Assembly: GCF_007625115.1 (NCBI RefSeq)
Contig: NZ_VMNH01000004.1
Coordinates: 62,001 to 126,000, forward strand
From: Sedimenticola selenatireducens
GTDB lineage: Bacteria; Pseudomonadota; Gammaproteobacteria; Chromatiales; Chromatiaceae
Reading direction: 5' to 3'
Length of the DNA: 64,000 bases
Each line of letters begins with the position of its first letter. Within the stretch, counting starts at the first letter, position 1. The notes under the pieces are model-generated. The model worked only from the letters and a program-made list of their open reading frames with translations. It had not been told where the DNA came from and did not search any database. The position numbers were made by a program, and so were the translations under genes. Positions 55,576 through 64,000 of this stretch are shown here, piece by piece.

Positions 55576-57530
55576 AACGCCTTTAGATCCACTTTATCGC
55601 TGACAAGATTATTTTCATTTTTTGTAGCCATGAATTCAAATACCACCTGCGTACCACTACCCTCTGCAGGTTCAACACTGATTGACCCGCCAAGACTCCT
55701 CACACGCTCATCCATGATGGCCAAACCATAATGTCTAGAACGCTCGGGGGCAGAAGGTATACCACATCCATCATCAATAATGCTGACACGGATCGGCATT
55801 TCACCCCCCCCCGTCAGAGTTACCCGAGCATGCTTGGCACCTGAGTGACGGATAACATTGGACAGCGCTTCACGAATCACCTGCAAGACATGTATCTCTT
55901 CATTTTCACTTAGCTGCATGCCATGCAGATCAAATTCGAGCTTTATAGAAATATCCGAACGAACCTGATACTCATGAACGGTATCTTCCAGTGCCTGCAG
56001 CAACCCCCGATCATCTACCTTGAGTCGGAACGTCGTAAGCAACTCACGCAGTTGGCGATAGGCACTGTTTAAGCCTTCGCGTATCTCCTGAACAACTTTT
56101 TGAATTTCCGCCTCATCACGCTGTTGTTTTAACGTCATATCCAGTCGACTCACCTGGATCTTTAAATAAGAGAGTGACTGGGCCAATGAATCATGTAACT
56201 CGCGGGCAATAACGCCCCTTTCCTCGTGCAGAGCCAAACGGCGATTAAAGCTCGTCCGATAGGCCACGCCGATGGCCGCACCAATATGATCAGCCACTGC
56301 TTCCAGTAACTGTTTTTGCCAAACCTTAAGCAGGGTACCCTCGGGGATAGCAATAAAAAGAATACCATGCTGTTCATCCTGATCACGGATGGGAATAGAG
56401 AGCACTCGCCGTACCGATTGATCGAGCTCTTTCCACTCTTTAATCTGCGTCCCCTGCTGATGCATACACTCCTTACAGTGATCTGTGCTACAGATTGTTC
56501 CGCCCTGGGGTCTACTGGAGGCGAGTGTAAATACCTCTTCACTCATAGATTTAGCCAGACAGATATTACCTGGACCAAAACCCACCACCTGCTCAATATC
56601 TTTCAGCAGCTCTTCATAGGTCTGAGCAGATATATGCGTATCGTTCAGGCGACTGGTTGTTTTATACAACAACTCCAACGAACGATTGCTCCGCTCCAAA
56701 TCTGTGGTCTTTTCACGCACCCGTTCTTCCAGATCGGCATACATCTTGGATAGATCGTCAGCCATACCATTGAAGGCACTACCCAGTTGTCCCAATTCAT
56801 CATTGTGTTCATGTTTTACCCGCACGGAGAAATCCCCCCTTCTGGCAAACATGGAAAAACGCAGTAAATCACGCAGGGGGGGCAAAACGACGGCTTGTAC
56901 CAAATACATGGTATAGAAAACCATGCCGAGGGTTAGGAACAGTGAATTGATCTGAATGACACGCAACCAGCGAATCTTTGATTCAGCCCCCTCTTCAAGC
57001 TGTTTAACCAGATTGTCAATATCAGATACAAATCGATCAACAATAGAGACATATCGCTCACGAATATTTCTCTGTGTTGTCAGCCAGAGCAGTTTGTCAT
57101 CTTTATGTACGGGCAATGCATCTCTGTTTTTAGGCGCAACCAAACCCACGTAAACATTCAAGACAGGTTTAATTTTCTTGTGCCACTGAAGATTAATACG
57201 GTTATAGGACTTTCTAAGAGCGTGCTCCGCCTCATCGGGGATCACGGTAGTGAGTCGGGGATTAGTCAGACGCTGTTCGAATTCGCGAACCAGATCATCC
57301 GTAAGCTTCCAATACAATTCCTGATCAATATTCGCTTGATAAACCAGCCGTGTAGCGATCCGATACGACTGCATACGCAGGGTGCCTGCCTGATTAATCG
57401 CTGCGGCGTGCCCTTGAGTCATCTCCTCGATAATGACCGACCCCAACATGGTGAGAAACCCCAGCAGGGTAATGATCGCCATGGAGAGGCCCATACGAAG
57501 GACAATGGAATTTTTAAACTGCTGAGCCAT
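55572..57530 (-). CDS. narX: NarX-type nitrate/nitrite sensor histidine kinase
   Basis: Sensor kinase of the nitrate response, 652 residues. Two membrane helices (about 12-34 and 195-219) flank a periplasmic domain with the P-box INQAGTLRMQSYR (residues 45-57), known to contact nitrate in NarX/NarQ. A HAMP domain follows (about 220-275), then a GAF-like linker with a cysteine group (CSTDHCKECMH) as seen in NarX. The HisKA_3 phospho-acceptor His446 is in RELHDSLAQSL, and an ATPase domain ends the protein. The ATG at 57530 is used; a GTG one codon upstream is possible. It is divergent from narK. Confidence 0.94.
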   Translation of the reverse strand: MAQQFKNSIVLRMGLSMAIITLLGFLTMLGSVIIEEMTQGHAAAINQAGTLRMQSYRIATRLVYQANIDQELYWKLTDDLVREFEQRLTNPRLTTVIPDEAEHALRKSYNRINLQWHKKIKPVLNVYVGLVAPKNRDALPVHKDDKLLWLTTQRNIRERYVSIVDRFVSDIDNLVKQLEEGAESKIRWLRVIQINSLFLTLGMVFYTMYLVQAVVLPPLRDLLRFSMFARRGDFSVRVKHEHNDELGQLGSAFNGMADDLSKMYADLEERVREKTTDLERSNRSLELLYKTTSRLNDTHISAQTYEELLKDIEQVVGFGPGNICLAKSMSEEVFTLASSRPQGGTICSTDHCKECMHQQGTQIKEWKELDQSVRRVLSIPIRDQDEQHGILFIAIPEGTLLKVWQKQLLEAVADHIGAAIGVAYRTSFNRRLALHEERGVIARELHDSLAQSLSYLKIQVSRLDMTLKQQRDEAEIQKVVQEIREGLNSAYRQLRELLTTFRLKVDDRGLLQALEDTVHEYQVRSDISIKLEFDLHGMQLSENEEIHVLQVIREALSNVIRHSGAKHARVTLTGGGEMPIRVSIIDDGCGIPSAPERSRHYGLAIMDERVRSLGGSISVEPAEGSGTQVVFEFMATKNENNLVSDKVDLKAL

Positions 57531-57820
57531 CACCGGATCTTAGCTTGATGAAAGGGGGGGTACAATCAAGGTCTTTAGGTATACCACCTTAAAGTTGGCC
57601 GCCGCACCAGCGTATACCAACCACCCGCCTCAATTAATATTTTTCACTTATTTTACAGCTCGTTAGGAAATATACCACCACTACCTCTTTGGTGGTATTC
57701 CTACTATTTCAGTCTGGAATAACCCCACTTTTATTACCATTAATTAAGTATAGACTCCAGGCCACACTCAAAAAGTGGCTGGTTCTTCTCAATAATTTGT
57801 ATCTACAGGTATTGAAAAAC
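57531..57820. promoter_or_regulatory. narX-narK divergent control region with repeated TATACCACC words
   Basis: A 290-base spacer without a gene. It has TATACCACC at 57580-57588, TATACCAACC at 57613-57622, TATACCACC at 57671-57679 and the reverse-oriented GGTGGTAT at 57691-57698, forming an inverted pair. TACCTCT (57682-57688) matches the NarL heptamer TACYNMT and lies within that pair. These are candidate NarL sites; no clear FNR box was found. A TATAGA at about 57749 may be a -10 for narK. Confidence 0.5.
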
Positions 57821-59260
57821 ATGGCAAGTCAGCAAAGAAAAGCAATCTCCGTGCTGAGCATGAACACCATCGCCTTTACTGCATGTTTTGCAGTCTGGGT
57901 CATGTTCTCCATCATCGGCATCCCCATCAAACAACTGCTCACCCTGAATGACACCCAATTTGGCTTGCTTATCGCCACTCCCATCCTGACCGGCTCACTG
58001 GTCCGACTGCCGGTAGGTATGCTGACCGATAAGTTTGGTGGTCGCATCGTCTATTTTATCCTGATGTGCGCCATGATCCTGCCCCTTTGGTTTATTGGCG
58101 ATGCCACGAAATATTGGCAGTTCTTAGTACTCGGTCTGTTTGTCGGTATCGCCGGCGCTTCCTTCTCTGTAGGTATCGCCTACACCGCACGCTGGTTCCC
58201 CAAAGAGAAACAGGGTTTTGCCATGGGTATCTTCGGTGCAGGTAATGCCGGTGCTGCCCTCACCAAGTTTGTTGCTCCAACCCTAGTGGTTTCCTACGGC
58301 TGGACTATGGTTCCCAAGGTCTATGCAGTGGCCATGGCCGTAGTCGTGATCCTGTTCTGGATGTTCACTTATGAGGATCCAGAACATAAGGTAGCCAAAA
58401 CCGTCACCATCAGAGAGCAGTTACAGGCACTCAAAGATCCGAAGGTCTGGAAATACTGCCAATACTACTCACTGGTATTCGGCGGCTTCGTCGGTCTGTC
58501 ACTGTGGATGACCAAGTACTACATCAACGAATACGGCTTTGATCTGACCCATGCTGCGCTGCTGGCCGCTATCTTTGTTCTGCCTTCCGGTGTTATTCGC
58601 GCACTGGGTGGCTGGTTCTCAGACAAGTATGGTGCTTACAAAGTCACCTGGTGGGTCATGTGGATCTCCTGGATCTGCCTGTTCTTCATGTCATATCCAC
58701 AGACGGCACTGACCATCAAGACCATTAATGGTCCCGTTACCCTGGATCTTGGTTTGAATGTCTGGGTCTTTACCGCGCTGCTGTTCATTGTCGGTATCGC
58801 CTGGGGCTTTGGTAAGGCATCTGTCTTTAAGTTCCTGTCAGACGAATACCCCGACAACATTGGCGTCATCTCTGGCATCGTCGGTCTGGCCGGCGGCATG
58901 GGCGGCTTCCTGCTCCCCATCATGTTCGGCGCCATGAAAGATATCACTGGCGTCAACTCCACCGTCTTCATGCTGCTCTACGGCGCTACCTGCGTCTCGT
59001 TGATCTGGATGCACTACACCTTCGCCAAAGAGCATCAGGAACAGGATATGGAGATCGCCAAGGAACATGCCGTGGATGAGTATGTTAAGAACCACGAATG
59101 TCCTGAAGAGTACGCCGCAGCGAAAGCGGCCGTCGAGCAGGCTCATCTGCTGGAAGAGTTAATCGAGAAATATACCGAATCAAAAGAGAAGGCAAGACTT
59201 GAAGCCGATGCGATGCGCATGCGTCAGATCAAGGCGTCAAACGTTGACACACTGGAATAA
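57821..59260 (+). CDS. narK1: nitrate/nitrite transporter of the MFS (NarK1-like) with a long cytoplasmic tail
   Basis: Twelve-helix transporter moving nitrate in and nitrite out. The 479-residue protein starts MASQQRKAISVLSMNT and has the nitrate signature motifs FGAGNAGAALTKFV and GLAGGMGGFLLPIMFG. The last membrane helix ends near residue 400; an extra tail of about 79 residues follows (AKEHQEQDMEIAKEH, then KAAVEQAHLLEELIEKY), highly charged and possibly coiled-coil, which is longer than in E. coli NarK. The ATG at 57821 is preferred over one 44 codons upstream because it gives a normal N-terminus. Next gene is a second NarK. Confidence 0.92.
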   Translation: MASQQRKAISVLSMNTIAFTACFAVWVMFSIIGIPIKQLLTLNDTQFGLLIATPILTGSLVRLPVGMLTDKFGGRIVYFILMCAMILPLWFIGDATKYWQFLVLGLFVGIAGASFSVGIAYTARWFPKEKQGFAMGIFGAGNAGAALTKFVAPTLVVSYGWTMVPKVYAVAMAVVVILFWMFTYEDPEHKVAKTVTIREQLQALKDPKVWKYCQYYSLVFGGFVGLSLWMTKYYINEYGFDLTHAALLAAIFVLPSGVIRALGGWFSDKYGAYKVTWWVMWISWICLFFMSYPQTALTIKTINGPVTLDLGLNVWVFTALLFIVGIAWGFGKASVFKFLSDEYPDNIGVISGIVGLAGGMGGFLLPIMFGAMKDITGVNSTVFMLLYGATCVSLIWMHYTFAKEHQEQDMEIAKEHAVDEYVKNHECPEEYAAAKAAVEQAHLLEELIEKYTESKEKARLEADAMRMRQIKASNVDTLE

Positions 59261-59314
59261 AAACGCACTGAAAATTATTGATTTAAGTAGTAACAATAAA
59301 ATAGAGAGGCAATT

Positions 59315-60919
59315 ATGTCTGATTTGAAAAAATGGGATGTCGAAGACACCCAATTCTGGGAATCTGAGGGTAAGCGGATCGCAAACCGTAACCTCTGGAT
59401 CTCAATTCCCAGTCTGCTGTGTGGCTTCGCCATCTGGTTGTACTGGGGCATTATCACAGTACAGATGCTTAACCTGGGCTTTCCTTTTGCCAAGTCTGAG
59501 CTGTTCACACTGGCCGCGATCGCAGGCCTGACGGGGGCAACGCTGCGCATTCCCAGCAGCTTCTTCATCCGTATCGCGGGTGGTCGTAACACCATCTTCT
59601 TTACCACTGCCCTGTTGATGATTCCGGCCATCGGTACCGGCTTCGCGCTGCAGGACAAGGACACCCCACTCTGGGTATTTCAGGGTCTGGCGTTCCTCTC
59701 CGGCTTTGGCGGCGGTAACTTCGCCTCGTCAATGTCCAACATCAGCTTCTTCTTCCCGAAACGTCAGCAGGGTCTGGCGCTGGGTCTGAATGCTGGCTTG
59801 GGTAATGCGGGTGTAACCACCATGCAGATCCTGGTCCCTCTGGTAATGACCTTTGGTATTTTCGGCGGTGAGCCGATGATCCTGGAAAACACCTCAGGCA
59901 CCCTGATCGGCAAGATTCCCGCTGGTACCGAGAGTTATATCCATAATGCCGGTTTTGTCTGGTTGTTCCTGTTGATCCCACTGGCATTCGCGGGTTGGTT
60001 CGGTATGAACAACATCCGGACGGAAGAGGTATCGCCACACATTGGATCACCTATCGGCGCCATGGCCAAGATTACCGCCATGCTGCTGATCGGATTCATT
60101 ACTGCCGCTATTGGCCTCTACATTATCCTGCCAGCACCAACTGGTTTAGGTGCACCTGGATGGGTCAAGTGGCCAGTCATTGCCGGTATCCTGTTCGGTA
60201 CCGTCATGCTGATGAAGCTGATCCCTGGCGATATCAAGCCGAATCTGAAACGTCAGTTCAAGATCTTCAGCAATAAGCACACCTGGATCATGAGTGTGAT
60301 CTACACGATGACCTTCGGTAGCTTCATCGGTTACTCCGCCGGGTTCGCGTTGGCCATCAAAGTGGTCTTCGGCTACCAGCACCTGATGGTCAACGGAGTC
60401 CTGACCCATGACGTGGTCAATGCGAACGGTCCTTCCGCACTGATGTACGCCTGGATGGGACCTTTCATCGGCGCCCTGATTCGTCCGGTCGGCGGCTGGA
60501 TTGCTGATAAGGTGGGTGGTGCCAAAGTCACCCAGATCGTATCTATCATTATGATCGCAAGCGCGTTTGGCGTGGCCTACTTCCTGAAGGCAGCCTACGC
60601 CTCCACCACACCAGAAGAGTTCTTTGTACCCTTCCTGATCCTGTTCCTGGTGCTGTTCGCAGCAACCGGCATCGGTAACGGCTCCACCTTCCGCACCATT
60701 GCTATGGTGTTTGATAAGGAACAGGCAGGCCCCGCACTGGGCTGGACCTCTGCGGTGGCCGCCTATGGTGCATTCATCATTCCTAAGGTGTTTGGTGAAC
60801 AGATCAAGGCCGCCACACCGGAAAATGCCCTGTATGGATTTGCCGCATTCTACTTCGTCTGCCTGGTCATCAACTGGTGGTACTACCTGGGTCCGAAGCG
60901 TGAGTACGACAATCCTTAA
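59315..60919 (+). CDS. narK2: nitrate/nitrite transporter of the MFS (NarK2-like)
   Basis: A second twelve-helix MFS nitrate or nitrite transporter, 534 residues. It has GLNAGLGNAGVTTMQIL as the first nitrate signature and GIGNGSTFRTIAMVF near the second position, so it diverges from narK1. The region AGTESYIHNAGFVW after helix 5 to 6 is an inserted loop. RBS AGAGAGGC precedes the ATG. The paired NarK1-NarK2 arrangement is known from denitrifiers, in which one acts as nitrate/proton symporter and the other as nitrate/nitrite antiporter. Assignment to each copy is inferred. Confidence 0.92.
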   Translation: MSDLKKWDVEDTQFWESEGKRIANRNLWISIPSLLCGFAIWLYWGIITVQMLNLGFPFAKSELFTLAAIAGLTGATLRIPSSFFIRIAGGRNTIFFTTALLMIPAIGTGFALQDKDTPLWVFQGLAFLSGFGGGNFASSMSNISFFFPKRQQGLALGLNAGLGNAGVTTMQILVPLVMTFGIFGGEPMILENTSGTLIGKIPAGTESYIHNAGFVWLFLLIPLAFAGWFGMNNIRTEEVSPHIGSPIGAMAKITAMLLIGFITAAIGLYIILPAPTGLGAPGWVKWPVIAGILFGTVMLMKLIPGDIKPNLKRQFKIFSNKHTWIMSVIYTMTFGSFIGYSAGFALAIKVVFGYQHLMVNGVLTHDVVNANGPSALMYAWMGPFIGALIRPVGGWIADKVGGAKVTQIVSIIMIASAFGVAYFLKAAYASTTPEEFFVPFLILFLVLFAATGIGNGSTFRTIAMVFDKEQAGPALGWTSAVAAYGAFIIPKVFGEQIKAATPENALYGFAAFYFVCLVINWWYYLGPKREYDNP

Positions 60920-60934
60920 TGTTTTGAGTTGAAA

Positions 60935-61006
60935 GGGTCTGGAGCAGACCCACCATCCACACGTGCCTTGCTCATGCGGATACTTACCCCCCAACGGGTC
61001 TGCTCC
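60935..61006. repeat. nested palindromes between narK2 and narG
   Basis: GGGTCTG-GAG-CAGACCC (60935-60951) is a perfect palindrome, and its second half GGAGCAGACCC (60941-60951) also pairs with GGGTCTGCTCC at 60996-61006. It could be a partial terminator, a processing site or a REP-like element in front of narG. Confidence 0.45.
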
Positions 61007-61067
61007 AACTTATATGCAGTTTTAGTTAATAGCACGTTAATGCGACATGCTTAGAGGAGATACACAA

Positions 61068-64000
61068 TGAGCCACTTTCTTGACCGCCTGAGGTTCTTTA
61101 AGAAGGTCCAAGGGACCTTCTCCAAGGGCCACGGTATAGTGACTAATGAAGATCGTCAGTGGGAAGATACTTATCGGAACCGCTGGCGCCATGACAAGGT
61201 GGTACGTTCCACCCATGGTGTGAACTGTACCGGTGGTTGTTCCTGGAAGATCTATGTCAAGAACGGTCTGGTTGCCTACGAAATGCAGCAGACCGATTAT
61301 CCCGAGACCCGCCCCGACCTGCCTAACCACGAACCTCGTGGTTGTCAGCGTGGAGCCTCTTTCTCCTGGTACCTCTATAGCCCGCACCGCATCAAATACC
61401 CATTGGTACGTGGACGTCTGGTTGACCTCTATCGCGCTGAGCGTAAGAGTGGCAAAGACCCCGTAGAAGCATGGGAAGCGATTCAGGCTGACCCTGCCAA
61501 GCGTAAGAGCTATACCGCTGTGCGTGGCCTGGGTGGATTCGTTCGTTCCAACTGGGAAGAGCTGACCGAGATCATCGCAGCAGCCAACGTCTACACCATC
61601 AAGAAATGGGGCCCGGACCGTATCTACGGCTTCTCACCTATTCCTGCCATGTCCATGATCAGCTATGCCGCAGGTTCACGTTATCTCTCTCTGATTGGTG
61701 GCGCTTGCGGTTCGTTCTACGACTGGTACTGTGATCTGCCTGCCGCCTCTCCGCAGGTTTGGGGTGAACAGACTGACGTACCAGAAGCGGCTGACTGGTA
61801 TAACTCCAAGTACATCATCATCTGCGGTGCTAACTTGCCGATGACCCGTACCCCGGATGCTCACTTTGCTATCGAGTCTCGCTACAACGGCACCAAGATT
61901 GTCTCTATGGCGCCTGACTATGCAGAGTTCGTAAAATTTGCTGATCTCTGGATGCCTGTCAAACAAGGCACTGATGCTGCAGCCTTCATGTCTATGGGCC
62001 ATGTGGCACTGAATGAGTTCCACATTAAGAAACAGGACCCCTACTTCCAGGAATACGTGCGCACCTATACCGATATGCCGATGCAGGTCATGTTGCGTAA
62101 AGACGGTGATCGCTATGTCTCTGGACGTTTCTTGCGTGCGACTGACTTTGACAAGAACCTGGGCGAAGACAATAACCCTGAGTGGAAGACCGTTGTCTAT
62201 GACTCCACCACCAACAGCTATGTTGTACCTAATGGCTCTGTTGGCTTCCGTTGGGGCGAAGATGGCAAGTGGAACCTGCTACCCAAAAATGCAGCCACCC
62301 AGGCCGATATCGAAGCCGAGCTAACCTGTATCGACAATCGCGATGACGTCGTCAGTGTCGCCTTCCCTCACTTTGCTGAAGGTGAAGATGACACCCTGCT
62401 GCGTAACATCCCGGTTCGTAAACTGAAACTGGCGTCAGGCGAAGAGGTATTCGTTACCTCCGTATTCGACATGATGGTTTCCCAGTACGGTATTGATCGT
62501 GGCCTGGGTGACAACCTGGCAACCTCTTATGATGATGCCAGCGTCGCTTATACCCCTGCTTGGGGTTCAAAGGTTACCGGTATCAAAACCGCTGACCTGA
62601 TTCGTACCGGTCGCGAGTTTGCCGAGAACGCTTCCAAGACCCGCGGTAAATCCATGGTCATCATGGGTGCGGCGATTAACCACTGGTATCACAACGACCT
62701 TGGCTATCGCAGTATCATGAACATCCTGCACATCTGTGGTTGTGTTGGTCAAACCGGTGGTGGTTGGGCTCACTATGTAGGCCAGGAAAAACTGCGTCCA
62801 CAAGCGGGTTGGGCACCCATCGCGTTCGCACTCGATTGGCACCGTCCACCGCGTCACATGAACAGCACCACCTACTGGTACTTCCATACCGATCAGTGGC
62901 GTTATGAGAAAGTAGAGGCGGACAACATCCTCGGCTCTACCGCACAAGCCAAGTATCGTGGTTACCAGATTGGCGACTACAACGTGGTTTCACAACGTCT
63001 GGGTTGGTTGCCATCAGCACCTCACTTCAACAAGAATCCACTGGATATCGTCAAGGCGGCTGAAGCAAACGGCGCAACAGATGAGGCCGGTGTATCCCAG
63101 TACATGACAGAACAGTTGAAGAGCGGTGATCTCTCCTTTGCTATTGAAGATATCGATGCGGAAGAGAACCATCCACGCAACCTGTTTGTCTGGCGTGCCA
63201 ACCTGATCGGCTGTTCCGCTAAAGGCCATGAGTACTTCCTCAAGCATCTGCTGGGCGCACAGAACGGCGTTATGCAGGAAGGCACTCAAGGTGCTACCTG
63301 CAAAGAGATCAAATGGCACGAGAAAGCGCCGATTGGTAAATTGGATCTGATGGTGGATATCAACTTCCGCCTCAACTCCACGGGTGCTTATTCCGACATC
63401 ATTCTGCCTACCGCTACCTGGTACGAGAAGGCTGACCTGAACACCACCGACATGCATCCTTTCGTGCATCCGCTGGGCAAAGCGGTGGATCCCGCGTTTG
63501 AGTCAAAGTCTGACTGGCAGATCTTCATGCGCGTTGCCAAGAAGTTCTCTGAGATTGCAGAGAAGCATCTGGGTACCGTGAAGGATGTTGTCTCCCTGCC
63601 TATGCAGCACGACTCACCCATGGCGCTGGCTCAACCCTATGGTGAAGTCAAAGATTGGAAGCGTGGCGAATGTGACCTGATCCCAGGTAAGACTGCTCCG
63701 CTGTTCAAGGTCGTTGAACGTGACTACCCCAACACCTACAAGAAGTACACCTCTGTAGGTCCGTTGATGAACAAGCTCGGCAACAACATCAAGGGTATCG
63801 ACTGGAATACCGATCTCGAGATCGAACAGTTGAAGACCCACAACGGTGTTATCACCGAGGAAGGTATCTCCAAAGGTCTGCCTTCACTGCTGGAAGACGT
63901 ACAGGTGTGTGACACCGTTCTGATGATGGCACCAGAGACCAACGGCGAAGTCGCCCACAAGTCCTGGTCCGCCCTCTCCAAGAAGACCGGTATTAACCAC
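61068..64000 (+). CDS. narG: respiratory nitrate reductase alpha subunit (partial, runs off the end)
   Basis: Catalytic molybdenum subunit of membrane-bound nitrate reductase, reducing nitrate to nitrite on the cytoplasmic side. The frame is open for 977 codons to the window end; the full family length is about 1,250. It starts MSHFLDRLRFFKKVQGTFSK, a remnant Tat-like N-terminus. The FS0 iron-sulfur ligands are His and Cys in STHGVNCTGGCSWK and Cys in HEPRGCQRGAS. The molybdenum ligand Asp is in GSFYDWYCDLP. The ATG at 61068 follows AGAGGAG. The beta, delta and gamma subunits should lie beyond the window. Confidence 0.98.

Noticed and set aside
60146-60994. 282-codon frame antisense to narK2
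   Set aside because: It mirrors the sense codons of a well-supported MFS gene, has no family signature and lacks a convincing ribosome-binding site.
1-64000. tRNA, rRNA, CRISPR array, insertion sequence or prophage
   Set aside because: No cloverleaf-like sequence, regularly spaced direct repeats, transposase or phage structural protein was recognised anywhere in the window.

Overview
The window is bacterial chromosome at roughly 50% GC with dense, mostly operonic genes. No tRNA, rRNA, CRISPR array, prophage or intact insertion sequence was seen. The protein families point to a gammaproteobacterium that respires oxygen and nitrate. So does the run leuC-leuD-leuB-asd-asd-fimV-truA-trpF-trpB-trpA-accD-folC-dedD-cvpA-purF, an order known from Pseudomonas-like Gammaproteobacteria. 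A free-living or symbiotic sulfur-oxidising lineage would fit, but no sulfur-oxidation gene lies here, so that is only a guess.

Region 1 (1-8.4 kb) is the end of an aa3-type cytochrome c oxidase locus: the 3' end of ctaD, a 46-residue assembly protein, ctaG, subunit III, a DUF2909-type small protein, SURF1, a cryptic SCO-like protein, heme O synthase, heme A synthase and SCO. Inside it, on the minus strand, is a diverged heme-copper-oxidase-like subunit that keeps its heme histidines but appears to lack the paired CuB histidines. Region 2 (8.4-10.3 kb) holds four small unrecognised, mostly membrane, proteins. Region 3 (10.3-18.96 kb, minus strand) is a complete cbb3 oxidase locus, ccoNOQP then ccoGHIS. 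It includes an extra 41-residue single-span gene, and an FNR/ANR-type box lies upstream of ccoN.

Region 4 (19-26.5 kb) carries sfsA, a 2-Cys peroxiredoxin, a class II superoxide reductase divergent from an XRE-cupin regulator with palindromes between them, a GDT1/TMEM165-type Mn exporter, a three-gene 2-oxoacid dehydrogenase operon without E3, and tag. Region 5 (26.5-36.5 kb) has a gene-poor spacer with a palindromic repeat, a PAS-PAS-GGDEF-EAL protein, a fatty-acid hydroxylase family protein, an RpfE-type protein, homoserine dehydrogenase, an AlaC-type aminotransferase, and a small plus-strand group (Mth938-like, FAH family, two hotdog thioesterases). Region 6 (36.5-54.8 kb) is the conserved purF-to-leuC housekeeping block with a divergent LysR regulator. 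Region 7 (54.9 kb to the end) is a nitrate respiration locus: narL and narX on the minus strand, then two nitrate/nitrite MFS transporters and the first 977 codons of narG, which runs off the end.

Together the genes describe a flexible respiratory chain: an aa3 oxidase for high oxygen, a cbb3 oxidase for low oxygen, and Nar for nitrate. Shared heme A and copper assembly factors, oxidative-stress enzymes and biosynthesis genes for leucine, tryptophan, aspartate-family amino acids, purines and fatty acids accompany it. The strongest leads are the CuB-deficient oxidase-like subunit, the unrecognised proteins between the two oxidase loci, the superoxide reductase/regulator pair and the repeats in front of the nar genes.
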